From contig NC_083605.1 in assembly GCF_029168945.1 (NCBI RefSeq), forward strand, positions 31,509,280 through 31,573,279: DNA of 64,000 nt, in the 5' to 3' direction. Of this stretch, positions 1 through 11,624 are shown one piece after another (the stretch's first letter is position 1; each line of letters begins with the position of its first letter). Source of the stretch: Cannabis sativa. Its lineage: Eukaryota; Streptophyta; Magnoliopsida; Rosales; Cannabaceae. Under the pieces are notes generated by a model. The model did not search any database. It was given only the letters and a program-made list of their open reading frames with translations, and was not told the origin of the DNA. Made by a program: the position numbers and the translations under genes.

Positions 1-1650
1 GAGTATGTGTTTTAGATTGTTTGTAAATTTTCTAAAACCTATTATTGCTTGATCTAAATTGCCTTGGTTAACTTGATAATAGATCAGATGATCTAGTTTT
101 AACCAAAGGTTCAATTGACGATAGATCAAGTAAATAATTTGTAACAGGTAATTTTTACAAACTTCTTTCATCTGTGTATGACTTAGCAACATGATAGGAT
201 CCATCCAAATGTGTATGCCTGTCTGAGCCTATATGTTTAATTTCTATTATAGATACATATAGGTGGTTGTTGCTAAATAAAATATCATAACTGATACATT
301 TTATTTAGGCTCATTTAGTTGTGAGCCTATTCAATTAATAACAGTTATTCATTGTAGGGTTAAATTCCTCTCTTTTGGGCCTTGTGTGAGAGTTGGGAGC
401 CTTAGAAGTGGGTGCGACATACTGGACCCAGCTCCCCCTCACATGAACAACCCCAATTGTGAAGGCCCATTTGCCTGATTTGGATAACTGTGATAGGTTA
501 ATTATATTAGTTTGACTTAATAAAAGATTGATTAGCAACATAATTAATTTCATTGTTCCTTGAAATTAATTTAAGAAAAACATAGTTTGAATAGTCATAT
601 TCTGGAAAGCTATATGTATTTTTCTTGTTTTAATTAAATATGGAATTATAACCATATAAATTCTTTCTGAATCTTAATTTTATAATTTCATTAAATATTC
701 CTATTTAAGTTGAGATTTAGTTAAATCTATCAAATCAACTTAGATTTGAATATTTTTGAATTTCCTATTATAAATTAAGTTGAGGAATTTTGGAAATTGG
801 TTATTAAGATTCTTTAGATATTTTTTAAGTTGATATTTTCTAAATATGGGAACTTAAAATGGAATATCTTCTAAATTAAGTGGTTACTACTTAATTGATA
901 ATATTTAATTAAGTCATTGTTTGAGGAATATTTTTAAGTTGGGTATTTAGATTTTCTAAACAACTTAAATAAGATATTTTTCAAAATTATTCCATTTTTG
1001 AAATTTAATTAAAGTTTTTACTTTAATTTGTAATATTTCATTATTGAGATATGGAATATAAATGATTAGACAAAATACATGTTTAAATAATGAGCTTTAA
1101 TCAAAGAGAAATTCGATCTCCATTGTTGGTTTTACATAGCTATTGTTTTAGTGAGTAATCCTCCCTAATGGAGGAACGTTCATTAGCAAGTTAGCGCCGT
1201 TTAATCTCGAAAGATAAGCATTCTTATAGGTTTATTTATATGGTTCATGACCACCCTAATGGTGGCGACTATGTAAGACTTATAAGAATGCGAAACAATA
1301 GTAGAAGCTCATAAGATAGAATTGCCTTGACTCTCGCCTAAACGGGACAACGCTGAATTCCAATCTTGATCGAATAAAAGGTTGCTAGAATGTTTGACAT
1401 TTTAGATGAATTGACAACTCTATTCAATGGATGATGCTTTGACTCTCGCCTAAACGGGACACTGTATCAGTTCGTTGGAAACCTTGGAAAATAAACTATG
1501 TTAGATTTAGTATTTTTATAACATAAGTGATTGTTTGTTTTCTGAACCTGTGTATGAATTTATAGAACCGAAACCTTACTTCTGTTTATTGATATGTTGT
1601 AGTGCCAATATGAATAACCCTCATCCCGATCCACTCCTAGTTAGTATCTT
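1..1650 (+). other. Copia-A 5' leader and degraded gag start
   Basis: This AT-rich stretch has no convincing coding sequence. It matches a second copy at 7163-8972 at several landmarks: the region near 121-260, the CTCTCTTTTGGGC block near 360-470, and the segment at 1105-1215 with the phrase GGAGGAACGTTCATTAGCAA. It contains two short hairpins with the same CTAAT loop (1159-1175 and 1251-1265) and a phrase, GACTCTCGCCTAAACGGGAC, that occurs twice about 112 bp apart (near 1329 and 1440). I read it as the untranslated leader between the primer-binding site and gag. Confidence 0.6.
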
Positions 1651-1738
1651 TGCAAAAGAACTCAATAGTGTGAAAATGCATCCTGGTAGTTGCATTAACT
1701 CGCACCTATTGTTGATGAATCTGAAATTCTAAAAGGCA

Positions 1739-2392
1739 AATCTACTAGGAATTGATTTATCAAAGGAACAATGGGTGAAACTCATACTTTATAGTCTTCC
1801 TCAGGAGTATAATAGTTTTGTTCTATATTACTTATTGAACAATCCTAACTCCTCCGACATGGACAAACTCGAGTCTGAGTTGAGGGCCCATGAGCGGGAT
1901 CTGATTGCAATGAGACCTGCTAGCATTGCAAGTTTTAATCAGAGGAAGAAGATTAAGCATGAGGGCTCCAACAAAGCTGCTTCTTCAAGTACAAATGTCA
2001 GACATCATGTTCTATGTGCGAATTGTAATGGAAAGGGACATAAAGAAGAACAATGTCCCAGGCTTCTAGACAATTCAAACGAAGGTGATGCTTTTGTATT
2101 TGAATCATGTGTTTTAGAGAACGACAAATCGTCGTGGATTGTTGATTCTGGATCTACTAACCATGTATGTTCTTCATTACAGCTGCTTGAAACTTGGGAG
2201 AATCTTCACCCAGATGAGTTAAAGCTTAAAGTTGGAAATGGCGAGTTGGTATCAATTAAAGCAAGAGGAACAGCCCGAATCAAGTTTAATTCTAAGAAGT
2301 TTTTACTTTTAGAGAATGTTTTATATATTCCTAATTTTAGTAGAAACTTGATTAGTGTTTCATGTTTACAAACACAATTTTATATATATTGA
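1739..2392 (+). pseudogene. Copia-A gag C-terminus and protease (broken)
   Basis: The frame opens in the middle of the copia gag core (LLGIDLSKEQW, then ILYSLPQEYNSF). It continues through a CCHC zinc knuckle (CANCNGKGHKEEQC, near 2016-2057), which binds the genomic RNA, and into the aspartic protease with the catalytic DSG in WIVDSGSTNH (near 2137). A stop at 1730-1732 and the absence of the usual N-terminal gag show that the 5' part is lost or degraded. After the protease tail (LISVSCL) the frame shifts near 2390-2404, and the polyprotein continues in another frame. Gag forms the virus-like particle and protease cuts the polyprotein; neither can be made correctly here. Confidence 0.88.
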
Positions 2393-2403
2393 ATTTTTCG
2401 AGT

Positions 2404-5250
2404 TCAAATTGTTCAATTTCTCGTAATGGATTTCATATATGTGTTGCAAACATGGAACGAGGGCTTTATGTTTTATGACCTGATACTCAAATCTCACTAA
2501 ATACTGAACTTTTCAATGTAGCTAGACCTAGAAGCCTTAAAAGAAAAGAGATTAATAATGATGATCAAACTTATCTATGGCATTTACGTTTAGGTCATAT
2601 AGGCTTTGATAGACTCAATAGGCTAACCAAAGACGTTCCATTGAAAAATGTCGTCTTAGGAGAGCTGCCAGTCTGCGAGTCTTGCCTAGAAGGAAAAATG
2701 ACCAAACGTTCTTTCTCTGCAAAGGGAGAGCGTGCCAAAGAACCCCTAGGGTTAGTACATTCAGATGTTTGCGTACCACTGAATGTAAAAGTCAGAGGAG
2801 GTTATGAGTATTTCGTCACTTTCATTGACGATTTCTCTAGATAAAGTTTTCTTTACCTAATGCAAAAGAAATCTGAAACGTTTGAAAAGTTTCAGGAATT
2901 TCATGCTTTGGCTCAAAACCAATTAGGTAAAACATTAAAGATCTTGCGAACTGATAGGGGTGGAGAATATATGGATATTCAGTTCAAAGATCATTTAATT
3001 GAACTTGGAATTGAATCCCAATATACTGCCCCTAGCACTCCACAGCAGAATGGAGTTGCAGAAAGAAGAAATCGCACTCTCTTAGAAATAATTAGGTCTA
3101 TGCTGAGTTACTCAACTCTGTCTACGTCCTTCTGGGGATATGCTATTCAAATGGCAAACGACATTTTAAATGTTGTTCCATCTAAAGCAGTCCCTAAGAC
3201 ACCCGTCGAACTATGGAATGGTCGCACACCTAGTTTGCGCCATTATAGGATTTGGGGGTGCCCTGCTCACGTCTTAAGAAAGAAAGAAAGCAAGCTGGAA
3301 TCGCGAACTGAGGTTTGCATGTTTGTCGGAAATTCTAAAGAGACTAGGGGTGGACTATTCTATAGTCACAAGGATAACAAAGTGTTTGTTTCTCCAAATG
3401 CTACTTTCCTTGAAGACAACTATATGAAAGACAACAAACCGAAAAGTGAAATTGTATTAGAGGAAATGCTCACAGATACTGTTCCTTCAAATGTACCATC
3501 TTCTTTTACTCAAGAAGAGGAACATCCCACTCCCTCAGTTGTAGCAACTGTGAAAACTACTACTAAAGCTCCTGTTCAGAAAGTCACCGCTCCTCGTCGT
3601 AGTGGGAGGGTTTCAACGAAACCATCTCGTTATGGCTTGGATGGTGAAATCAATATGGTCGTTGGTGACGGTATTGATGACGACCCATTGACCTATAAAC
3701 AGGCAATGGCAAGTCCGCAACGGAAGCGATGGTCAGCCGGTATGGATTCAGAAATGGATTCCATGAAGAAGAACAAAGTCTGGGAATATGTAGAACCACC
3801 TGAAGATTTTCGTCCAATTGGATGTAAATGGATCTACAAGAAGAAAAGAGGTGCTGGAGGTGAAGTCGAAACTTTCAAAGCTAGACTGGTCGCCAAGGGT
3901 TATACCCAAAGAGAAGGTGTGGACTATGAGGAAACTTTTAGTCCTGTTGCCATGCTCAAATCCATCCGAATTCTTCTTTCCATAGCTGCCGCTTTAGATT
4001 ATGAAATCTGGCAAATGGATGTCAAGACAGCCTTTCTTAATGGGCTTCTTGAAGAAACCATCTATATGGAGCAACCAGAAGGTTATGTTCTTCCTGGGCA
4101 GGAGAATAAAGTTTGCAAATTAAATAGGTCCATATATGGGCTTAAGCAAGCTTCTCGCTCATGGAACAAAAGGTTTGATGAGATCATCAAGACCTACGGC
4201 TTTCATCAGAATGAAGATGAACCTTGTGTTTACCAACTCAAGGAAAACCAAGTAGTAGTATTCCTGGTCCTTTATGTTGATGACATTTTGATCATTGGAA
4301 ACAATGTCAAGAAAATGACTCACATCAAGGAATGGCTTGACACTCAATTCGACATGAAAGACTTGGGTGAGGCAGCCTATGTTCTTGGTATTCAGATTGT
4401 CAGAAATCGGAAGAACAGATCCCTTGCTCTCTCTCAAATAGCTTACATTGACAAAGTTCTTGAGATATTTTCCATGACCAATACCAAAGGGGCAAACATG
4501 CCCTCTAGACATGGTATCCGTCTATCTAAGGAATAGTGTCCTACTGATCCTCAAGAGATAGAAGACATGGCGAAAATTCCTTATGCTTCTGCAGTTGGGA
4601 GTCTGATGTATGCTATGCTATGCACTAGACCTGACATCTGCTATGCAGTTGGAATCGTGAGCAGGTATCAGTCAAATCCAGGAAGGGTACATTGGAACGC
4701 GGTTAAGTATATTTTGAAATACTTAAAGAGTACACGAGATTATGTATTAGTCTACAAGGGTGGTGCTTTGAATCCCTTAGGCTATACAGACTCAGATTTG
4801 GAGGGATGTCTTGAAGACAGGAAATCTACATTTGGGATGGTGTTTACTCTTGGGGGTGGAGCAGTGGTTTGGAGAAGTGCTAAACAAACTGCGATTTCGG
4901 ATTCTACCATGGAGGCAAAATACATAGCTGCGCCGAAGTGCCTAAAGAGGTTGTCTCGGCTTAGGAAGTTCTTCACCAGTCTTGGTGTAGTTCCTGGAAT
5001 GGAAAGGCCTCTAGTCCTGCTTTGTGATAACACTGGAGCTATAGCCAACAGTAAGGAACCTCGGAGCCACAAGAGAAGTAAGCACATAGAAAGAAAGTAT
5101 CATATTATCAGAGAATATGTGGCAAGAGGGGATGTACTGGTAGAGAAAGTGGATACGCAGGATAACTTGGCTGATCCATTCACCAAAGTCTTGGCAGTAA
5201 CTTCATTCGAAAAGCACCGTCAGAATTTAGGATTAATTGAAATGTACTGA
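2404..5250 (+). pseudogene. Copia-A integrase, reverse transcriptase, RNase H (three internal stops)
   Basis: One frame runs from the GAG-pre-integrase region to RNase H, broken by in-frame stops near 2479, 2842-2844 and 4534-4536. The integrase has its HHCC finger (HLRLGH, later CESC) and the DDE residues (HSDVC, LRTDRGGE, NGVAERRNR). Reverse transcriptase starts near 3660 and keeps the catalytic YVDD at 4273-4284. RNase H (4760-5250) shows GYTDSDLEG, DRKSTFG, CDNTGAIA and DNLADPFTK. The domain order places integrase before reverse transcriptase, which defines Ty1-copia. The three stops look like single-base changes, since the frame resumes directly after each of them. The catalytic residues survive, so inactivation is probably fairly recent. 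Confidence 0.95.
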
Positions 5251-5263
5251 TTTGTTTTATATT

Positions 5264-5279
5264 AGTGCAAGTGGGAGTT
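5264..5279 (+). other. Copia-A polypurine tract
   Basis: A purine-rich run (GCAAGTGGGAGT) lies directly before the 3' LTR. This is where plus-strand DNA synthesis is primed in copia elements. Confidence 0.75.
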
Positions 5280-7162
5280 TGTTGGGTTTTATGCCCTAAA
5301 TAAAACTCTGTGTCAATGTAATCCAGATTATTCTATATCAATAAAGTAACATAAGTAATTTTTCATTCACTTGTGTATGTTTTGGTTCACTTAATCAATT
5401 GCTTGTCTATTTGATTTATAAATTCATCCAAACCCCTTTCACATACTTGAACATGTTTATTGTGTTGTCAACACAGTGGAAAATAAACATGACTATGTGA
5501 ATAAAGTATTCCTAGATTTATCAGAACAATGGGTTTCACTGATATGACAATCTACAACAGAGTTTACTTACATTTGGAGAAATGTTATATTCTTTCCAGA
5601 ACATAGGTTAAAGTAAAGCTCAGGTTGGATGCATGGAGTATGCATTGGAATGGACCGATATTGAACTTTGAATTAGATTTTGAAACTTACCGTAAACATC
5701 TATTCAATTCAATATCAGAAGTTGATCCTAGATCACATGATCTAAATCCTGATATGGTTAGGCTTAATTTCAAGAGTGTTATTCGTGTTCTTTGATTTGT
5801 TAGTTAAGCCTAAAACTTTAGTCTGGGCAATACATACATTTTGGGAACACGGTAGTGCGATTGAGTGGGAGCGCTAACATAAATATGGAGTCTATAGCTT
5901 CTATCTGGTGAATAGTAAGCAAAGGAAGATTTCCTTCGAGCTTAACCAAACGAGATAAATGATTGAGTACTCATTTCACTTAGTTGAAATATCATTTATA
6001 CAGGGTTAAGTGTTTTAAGGATAAAATACATTGTAGGGTGTTACGGTAATCTAAGTCCCTTTACAGTGTAGATCATCCATATAGAGGATCATTGATCACA
6101 TTAGGATTATAACAATGGATAACTAATAATGTGTCTATATGGTGGAACATATAGAGCATTCTATATACTGAGAGTGCAATTCTGAGTTCTATGTGTGGAT
6201 TCAACGAAGAATTAATAAGTCAGTGAATTTAAGTGGTAAATTCGAGATCTGCTTATTGGAAGCTCGGATATATAGACCCATGGTCCCCTCACTAGTTGAG
6301 ATGATATTACTTGTAGGACTCATTTAATTGATTTTAATTAATCAATTAAAAATTCTCAAGATAGACTTGTCAGTTTGAGAATTTAGCACTCATTAAGGGC
6401 AAAACAGTAAATAGAGATTTTGAAGGGCATATTTATTAATTAGGAAACTTTAATTAGTTTCATTATTAATAAAATAAATGATAATATATTATTTGATAAT
6501 TATTTTTAATTATTAAGTAATTAGATTTATCATTAATATGGTTGAACAATGGAATTGGCAATATTTCACAAAAAGGGAAACTATCAAGTGTAGGAAAAGG
6601 AAAGTTGGAAAAGAGGCAAGCCTTGTTTCCACATTGCCTAGGCCGGCCCCTTTACCTTCCTTTTCCCCTTGATTTTCTCAGTTCAAAATGTCAATCATAG
6701 CCCTTGGTGGTCTTCTATAAATAGAAGGCAAAGGCTTCAGATTTTAACATCTATGTACAAGCTTTTCACAGCATTATTCTGAAAGAATTTTCTCTCAGAA
6801 AATTCTCTCTGAGCCGCCACCCTCTCTCTCTCTATACCTTCACTGTTTCGAAATGTATGAGTGCTAGAGTAGTGCCCACACACATCAAGTAATACCTCAA
6901 TCATAGTGAGGAAGGCTGTGTAGATTTCAGAGACAACAAAGAAGGACTTTCGGGCTCAGATCTTGATTATACTCTGCTACAGAAAGGAATCGAGGGTTAG
7001 AGATCTGAGTGGGAGGAGACATATATATTCCGCTGCAATCACTGTAAGATTTCTGATACTCTTATGTGTTTAATTTCACATCGTTTTAGAAGTTCATATT
7101 TAGGTTGTTAAATCAACATACTTGTGAGTAGATCTAAGTTCCTGGTAAAATAACTTCCAACA
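5280..7162 (+). repeat. Copia-A 3' LTR
   Basis: It is 1883 bp, starts TGTTGGGTTTTATGCCC right after the polypurine tract and ends TTCCAACA. A TATA-like TCTATAAATAG at 6714-6724 fits an LTR promoter. The sequence after 7162 is not a primer-binding site but a piece of a related leader, so this is the outer edge of the element. Confidence 0.85.
6714..6724 (+). promoter_or_regulatory. TATA box of Copia-A LTR
   Basis: CTATAAATAG sits about 440 bp before the LTR end. The CT-rich sequence downstream (near 6806-6835) resembles a plant transcription start region. Confidence 0.5.
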
Positions 7163-8972
7163 AATAGATCTTATAAATAATTTGTAATAGGTAAATTACG
7201 TACTTCTTTAATCTGTGTAAACCTAATAACATGATAGGGCCCATCCAAATCATTTGACTTGTGTGAGCCTATATGTTTGCTATTGGGCTTAGATACATAT
7301 AGGAAGCCCATTTAAGTTTTATTAAGTAAATGGACTAGGTTGTTAAAATAAAATTTGACATAAGTAATTTTATTTAGGCCCAATTAGATTTTGGCTTATT
7401 CAATGAATAACAATTATTTATTTAAAGGTTAAATTCCTCTCTTTTGGGCATTGTGTGAGAGTTGGGGGCCAATAGAAGTGGGTACGACATACTGAACCCA
7501 GCTCCTCCTCACATGAACTACCCCAATTGTGAAGGCCCATTTGCCTTATTTAAATAATTGTATTAAGTTAATTATATTAGTCTAACCTAATTAAAATTGA
7601 ATTAGAAACATAATTATCTTTTAGAATATACGAAATTTATTTTTCATTTTAATATTTTAAAGTTAATTTTAGAAAAACACTTAGTTAATGATATATATTC
7701 TAGATAGTTATTTCTATACTAGTTATTATTTCTAATATTATATAGGAAAATATATCATTGATTGTGAAATTAATTGTTTAATAATTAATTTTGGTACAAT
7801 CTAAGTTTAGTATATTTTCCTAGTATTAAACTAGAATTAATAATTAAGTTTCCTCTATACTTAATTATTTATTTCTTGAATTTAATACATTTAGTTAAAT
7901 TGAAAATTTCAATATCTAAGTTGATTTTCATCATGATACTTAAATATTGTTATTTTCATGTTATTTAATTAAAATTGGAAATTATTTTAAGTTTAGAATT
8001 TTAATTCAGAATAACTTAAGTTTGAATAATTTTCAAAATATATTTTATTTTATTTTATTAATCTTTTTCCCACAATTTCGAAATTGCATTTCTTTAATGT
8101 AGAAATTTCGAATGTTATTTGAAAAATAGATTAAAGTTATAATTTTTTTTTTAATTTTGGACCAACTTAAATCAATGATTTTTTCATTTAATGATTACTT
8201 AAAATAAATGAACTAAAATATATTATAATTAGAAATTGAATTAATTAGTTAATGAAAGTCTAGATAGTTATTACCTGTTTTACTTGAAGTTTTTTTCTAG
8301 TGTATTTAATTAAATAGAAAATTAATATTTAAGTTGATTCTTGATCATGACACTTAAATATTTGAAATTTTTATTTAATATTTAATTAAATAGGAAAATT
8401 ATATTTTTTTTGTTGTAAATTAATTTTATTAATTAATTTTGGGCCAACATAAAATTAGAATAATTTTTTCAGGATTTATTTTTATTTTATTTTATAGCAT
8501 TTTCGAAAGCAGTATTCTTATACACTTCTTATTTCGAAATGCAATATATATTTATAGAAAATTAAATTTGAGTTGTAAATTAATTTAAATTAATTTTGAA
8601 ACAACTTAAATTGAATAATTTTCTAAATATTTATTGGAAATTATTACTAAGATGGAAATAATTCACGTTATTTTCATATCCATCTAAGTATAATTTATAA
8701 ATATTAAATTAAAATTTATATTTAAAATTTTTTATTCTAAATTGGAAATTTTAATTAAATAAATATATATTTAAAATAAATTGATTAAAATAAATATTAG
8801 AAGAAAATACAACTTTCATTAAATAATGAGCTTTATTATTATTAGGACATTCGATCTCCATTGTTGGTTTTACATAGCTATTGTTTTAGTGAGTAATCCT
8901 CCGTAATGGAGGAACGTTCATTAGCAAGTAAGCACCGTTTAATCTGGAAAGATAAGTATTTTTGTAAGTTTT
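7163..8972 (+). repeat. Leader fragment of a second copia copy (target of Copia-A)
   Basis: This segment aligns by eye with 121-1220: the ATAATTTGTAA start, the CTCTCTTTTGGGC block with GACATACTG, and the GGAGGAACGTTCATTAGCAA hairpin block near 8900. It is about 0.7 kb longer than the first copy because of AT-rich expansion. It directly abuts the Copia-A LTR, so Copia-A appears to have inserted into a relative's leader. It contains no coding sequence. Confidence 0.65.
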
Positions 8973-10060
8973 TTGACATATTTAATTGACAGAAATATCT
9001 TATTATTTCCTATTAGTTTCGGCTGGTATGTGTTTAATATGGTTTCCTATTTTGTGTATTCAAACTTGGAAAGAAAGTTGTCTAGCTTTCCTATTTTTGG
9101 AAAAAAAGGTAAAAATGGTAAGTTTGGTTAACCATTTCTTTTTTTATCTAACCAGCTGTATAATCTTATTCTGTGTTGAGTTTCCCATTTTCTCAGATCA
9201 GATTTCTTGAAGAGAAAACCGGAGCTAAACTTTCCTTTTCTATAAAAGGAAAGTTGTAGTTACTGCCCACGATTTTGTAGGTACAGAAACGGAAATTCCT
9301 AGACTGATTGAAGAATTATTTTAGGGAAGTTTCTAGTGGGCTGAGGTCTTGTTCAGACCGAATGTAAGCTGTCAATAAGATGTATATTCATTATAAATAC
9401 ATCTTATAGCAGCTAGGTTTTGTATCTCTTTCATTCACTTTCAAATCTTTAGGAAAGAGTGTCTTTGTTGTAGAGAAGAGTTGTTCTACTCTTACTCTGT
9501 TTATTTGTTGTTTGTATTGTCTTGAGTCTGTATTCAAGTCTACAACGAAGAAGAACATCAGTGCACCTTCGGGAGAAGGGTTTTACAAGCTTTCGGGAGA
9601 TTGCTTTTGAAGTCTTGCATCGGGATGATACAAGCACACAACCTTCGGGAGATGGTTGTATAGGCTTTCGAGAGATAGCCTTTAAGCCTTGAATCAGGAG
9701 GATTCAAGCACTCTTCAAGGTGATCGAAGGGAGTTCGAGTTCTTAGAGTTTTATCAAGATTCGGTTAGTAGGTGGAATACATCAAGCTTGCGGAATACAA
9801 TAAGAGGGAGTCTATTTATGCATAAGTCAATTACTTTGTATTTTTGATACCGATCTAATGAATCTTATCTCTGGGCGTGGCCGCGTGGACTAGTAACAAT
9901 CTGAAAGGATTGTTGAAACCACGTACAAAAATCTTGTGTGTTTTTACTTTTATGCACTGTTTGTTTTTAAGGTTTCTCCGGAGTTACGAGTTGTATTCGT
10001 AACTACGGAAAAATCGTTTTCGATACAGTTTCATTATTCCGCATTTAATTAATCACTTAA
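8973..10060 (+). repeat. Probable LTR/leader remnant of another copia family
   Basis: Homology with the Copia-A leader stops near 8972. The new segment has a TATA-like TTATAAATACATC near 9392, a GC-richer downstream part with an array of short hairpins (9565-9708), and the phrase GGCGTGGCCGCGTGG followed by ACCACGTACAAAAATC near 9880-9930. That phrase resembles U5 regions of Tork/Tnt1-like copia LTRs from memory. No paired LTR or domain was found, so limits and family are uncertain. It may be a solo or truncated LTR. Confidence 0.45.
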
Positions 10061-11262
10061 TTAAATAATTAAACTGGGAATATTAAAATACGAAATTTCA
10101 ATATATATACATATTAATCATCGTGATGATGCTATATATTATAATTGGCCACCTAATTGCTACCTCACTCACATTATTCTTTACATCTTATATCATAACT
10201 TAATTTGTATTAATAGGGGAAATATATATGTTTCCTTTTAATTAAGAATGTAGCAAATTGTGACTATGAAATACTTCTATAAAATCTATATTTCTTTCTA
10301 TTTTAATTGAAGTGTTATGTTTGAATAATAATAATTTTTCTTTATGATTTTTATTATTGTTTCAACTCTTTCAACACATAAAAAGTTACTAAGGAAAATT
10401 TCACAGAAAAAGTTATATCATAAGCAGCCAACTTGAAGAACTATTGATGGAGAAGTGTTTGAAGAATTTACACCATAATATACAACCATCATCAAATATT
10501 GTACAATAGCCTAGAATTTTCACTTCAATACAACTTTCCTTTTAGCATTATAGCTTGGTAGTGTTATCTTATGTTTGATTATGCACTATTTGGACTAAAC
10601 ATGGTGAGGACTAAGAGTGTTGTAGCCTCAAGGCCTCTTTACATTGAGCATTAATATGTCTTACTTTTTCAGGAACTACTATGTCATCTTTACTTTGACT
10701 TGGAGTTCAGTTTGAGAGAGAGTGCAAAAAAAGATGTTATTTTATTTTTATCACTGTTAGGATTCCATGTTTTGCTCTCCAAGCTAGAATGCGCATATTA
10801 TAATCCAAGACATGTAATGTTCTCTTTTGCCTTTTGTACCCATCCTTCTTTTTTGTTTTCTCTATAAGATCTATTTGCTTCATGCTATCTAATTTTATTA
10901 ATAATATAAGTCTTTATTGGAATGAGAATCGTCTTCATGTATTTCAATTCATAGAAATAATTAGCCCTTCTTTATAGTTTTATAACTTTTAGTTTTTTAT
11001 TTTTTGATAAATTGTGCTACTTTTATCTTTTCTACAAGCATTTTGTACTCTTGTTAGTTGTTAGTCCAAGAAACAATTTACTTTCTATTATTCCCTGTGA
11101 AAAAAACCTTATGTTTTTTAGTAATATTGGTGGCATAATTATTAAAAATTTATCATATATGTGATTAATTATTACAAAAATAAATGTTGATAGTTATTAA
11201 TAAAGGGAAATTTGATTTTCTATACTTAAAAAACTTAATTTTTTTTTTAAACCAATACATTT
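10061..11262. other. AT-rich intergenic DNA, nothing recognised
   Basis: I looked for exons preceding the phosphatase fragment at 11625 and for transposon domains, and found neither. Confidence 0.5.
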
Positions 11263-11620
11263 TACACTACAAAAAATATGACTATTTTTTCAAAACCCCA
11301 AAAATATTCCCCTCATAACTCAAACCCTTTCTCTCTCCTCCCTCAAACTCTCTGCATCTATCTCTCTCACACTCTTGGCATCTCTTCGACCGCACCACCA
11401 GCCCCCTCTCTCGGACCACCACAGCTCACCTCCGACCACCTCTGACCCAGCCCCCCTCTCTCGGACTTCACCCCACTCTCTCTCTTCCTCTCTCTGAAAT
11501 CAAATGAAAAAAAAAGGCCCAGGTCCAATGGTCGGACCATGGGGTCCAATGGGTCTGATTTTTTTTTTTATTATTATTAGAGATTTACATACATAATAAG
11601 TGAGATTTTAATTTAATATA
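11263..11620. other. CT-rich low-complexity stretch, possible CACTA-like end at 11263
   Basis: CACTACAAAAAATATGAC at 11263 looks like a CACTA terminus, but no matching inverted end was found. From 11320 to 11500 the + strand is dominated by CTCTC and CCACC runs; at about 11559-11567 there is a T run. No coding sequence is supported. Confidence 0.35.
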
Positions 11621-11624
11621 TAAC

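Larger units (their letters stand above)
1..7162 (+). mobile_element. Copia-A: Ty1-copia retrotransposon, 5' end outside window
   Basis: The order leader, gag zinc knuckle, protease, integrase, reverse transcriptase, RNase H, polypurine tract, LTR is the Ty1-copia order. The 3' LTR (5280-7162) begins TGTTGGG and ends CCAACA. The 5' LTR and primer-binding site must lie left of position 1. The reading frame is broken by at least one frameshift and several stops, so this copy is not autonomous. The long LTR and long leader suggest a Tork/Angela-like lineage, but I could not test that assignment. Confidence 0.9.

Noticed and set aside
8986..9210. Hydrophobic 74-codon open frame that could be a small membrane protein
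   Set aside because: It is in the T-rich start of an LTR-like region with no start context or conserved feature; T-rich DNA gives hydrophobic translations by chance.
11263..11280. Second CACTA MITE starting at 11263
   Set aside because: Only one terminus-like sequence is present; no inverted partner or duplication was found.
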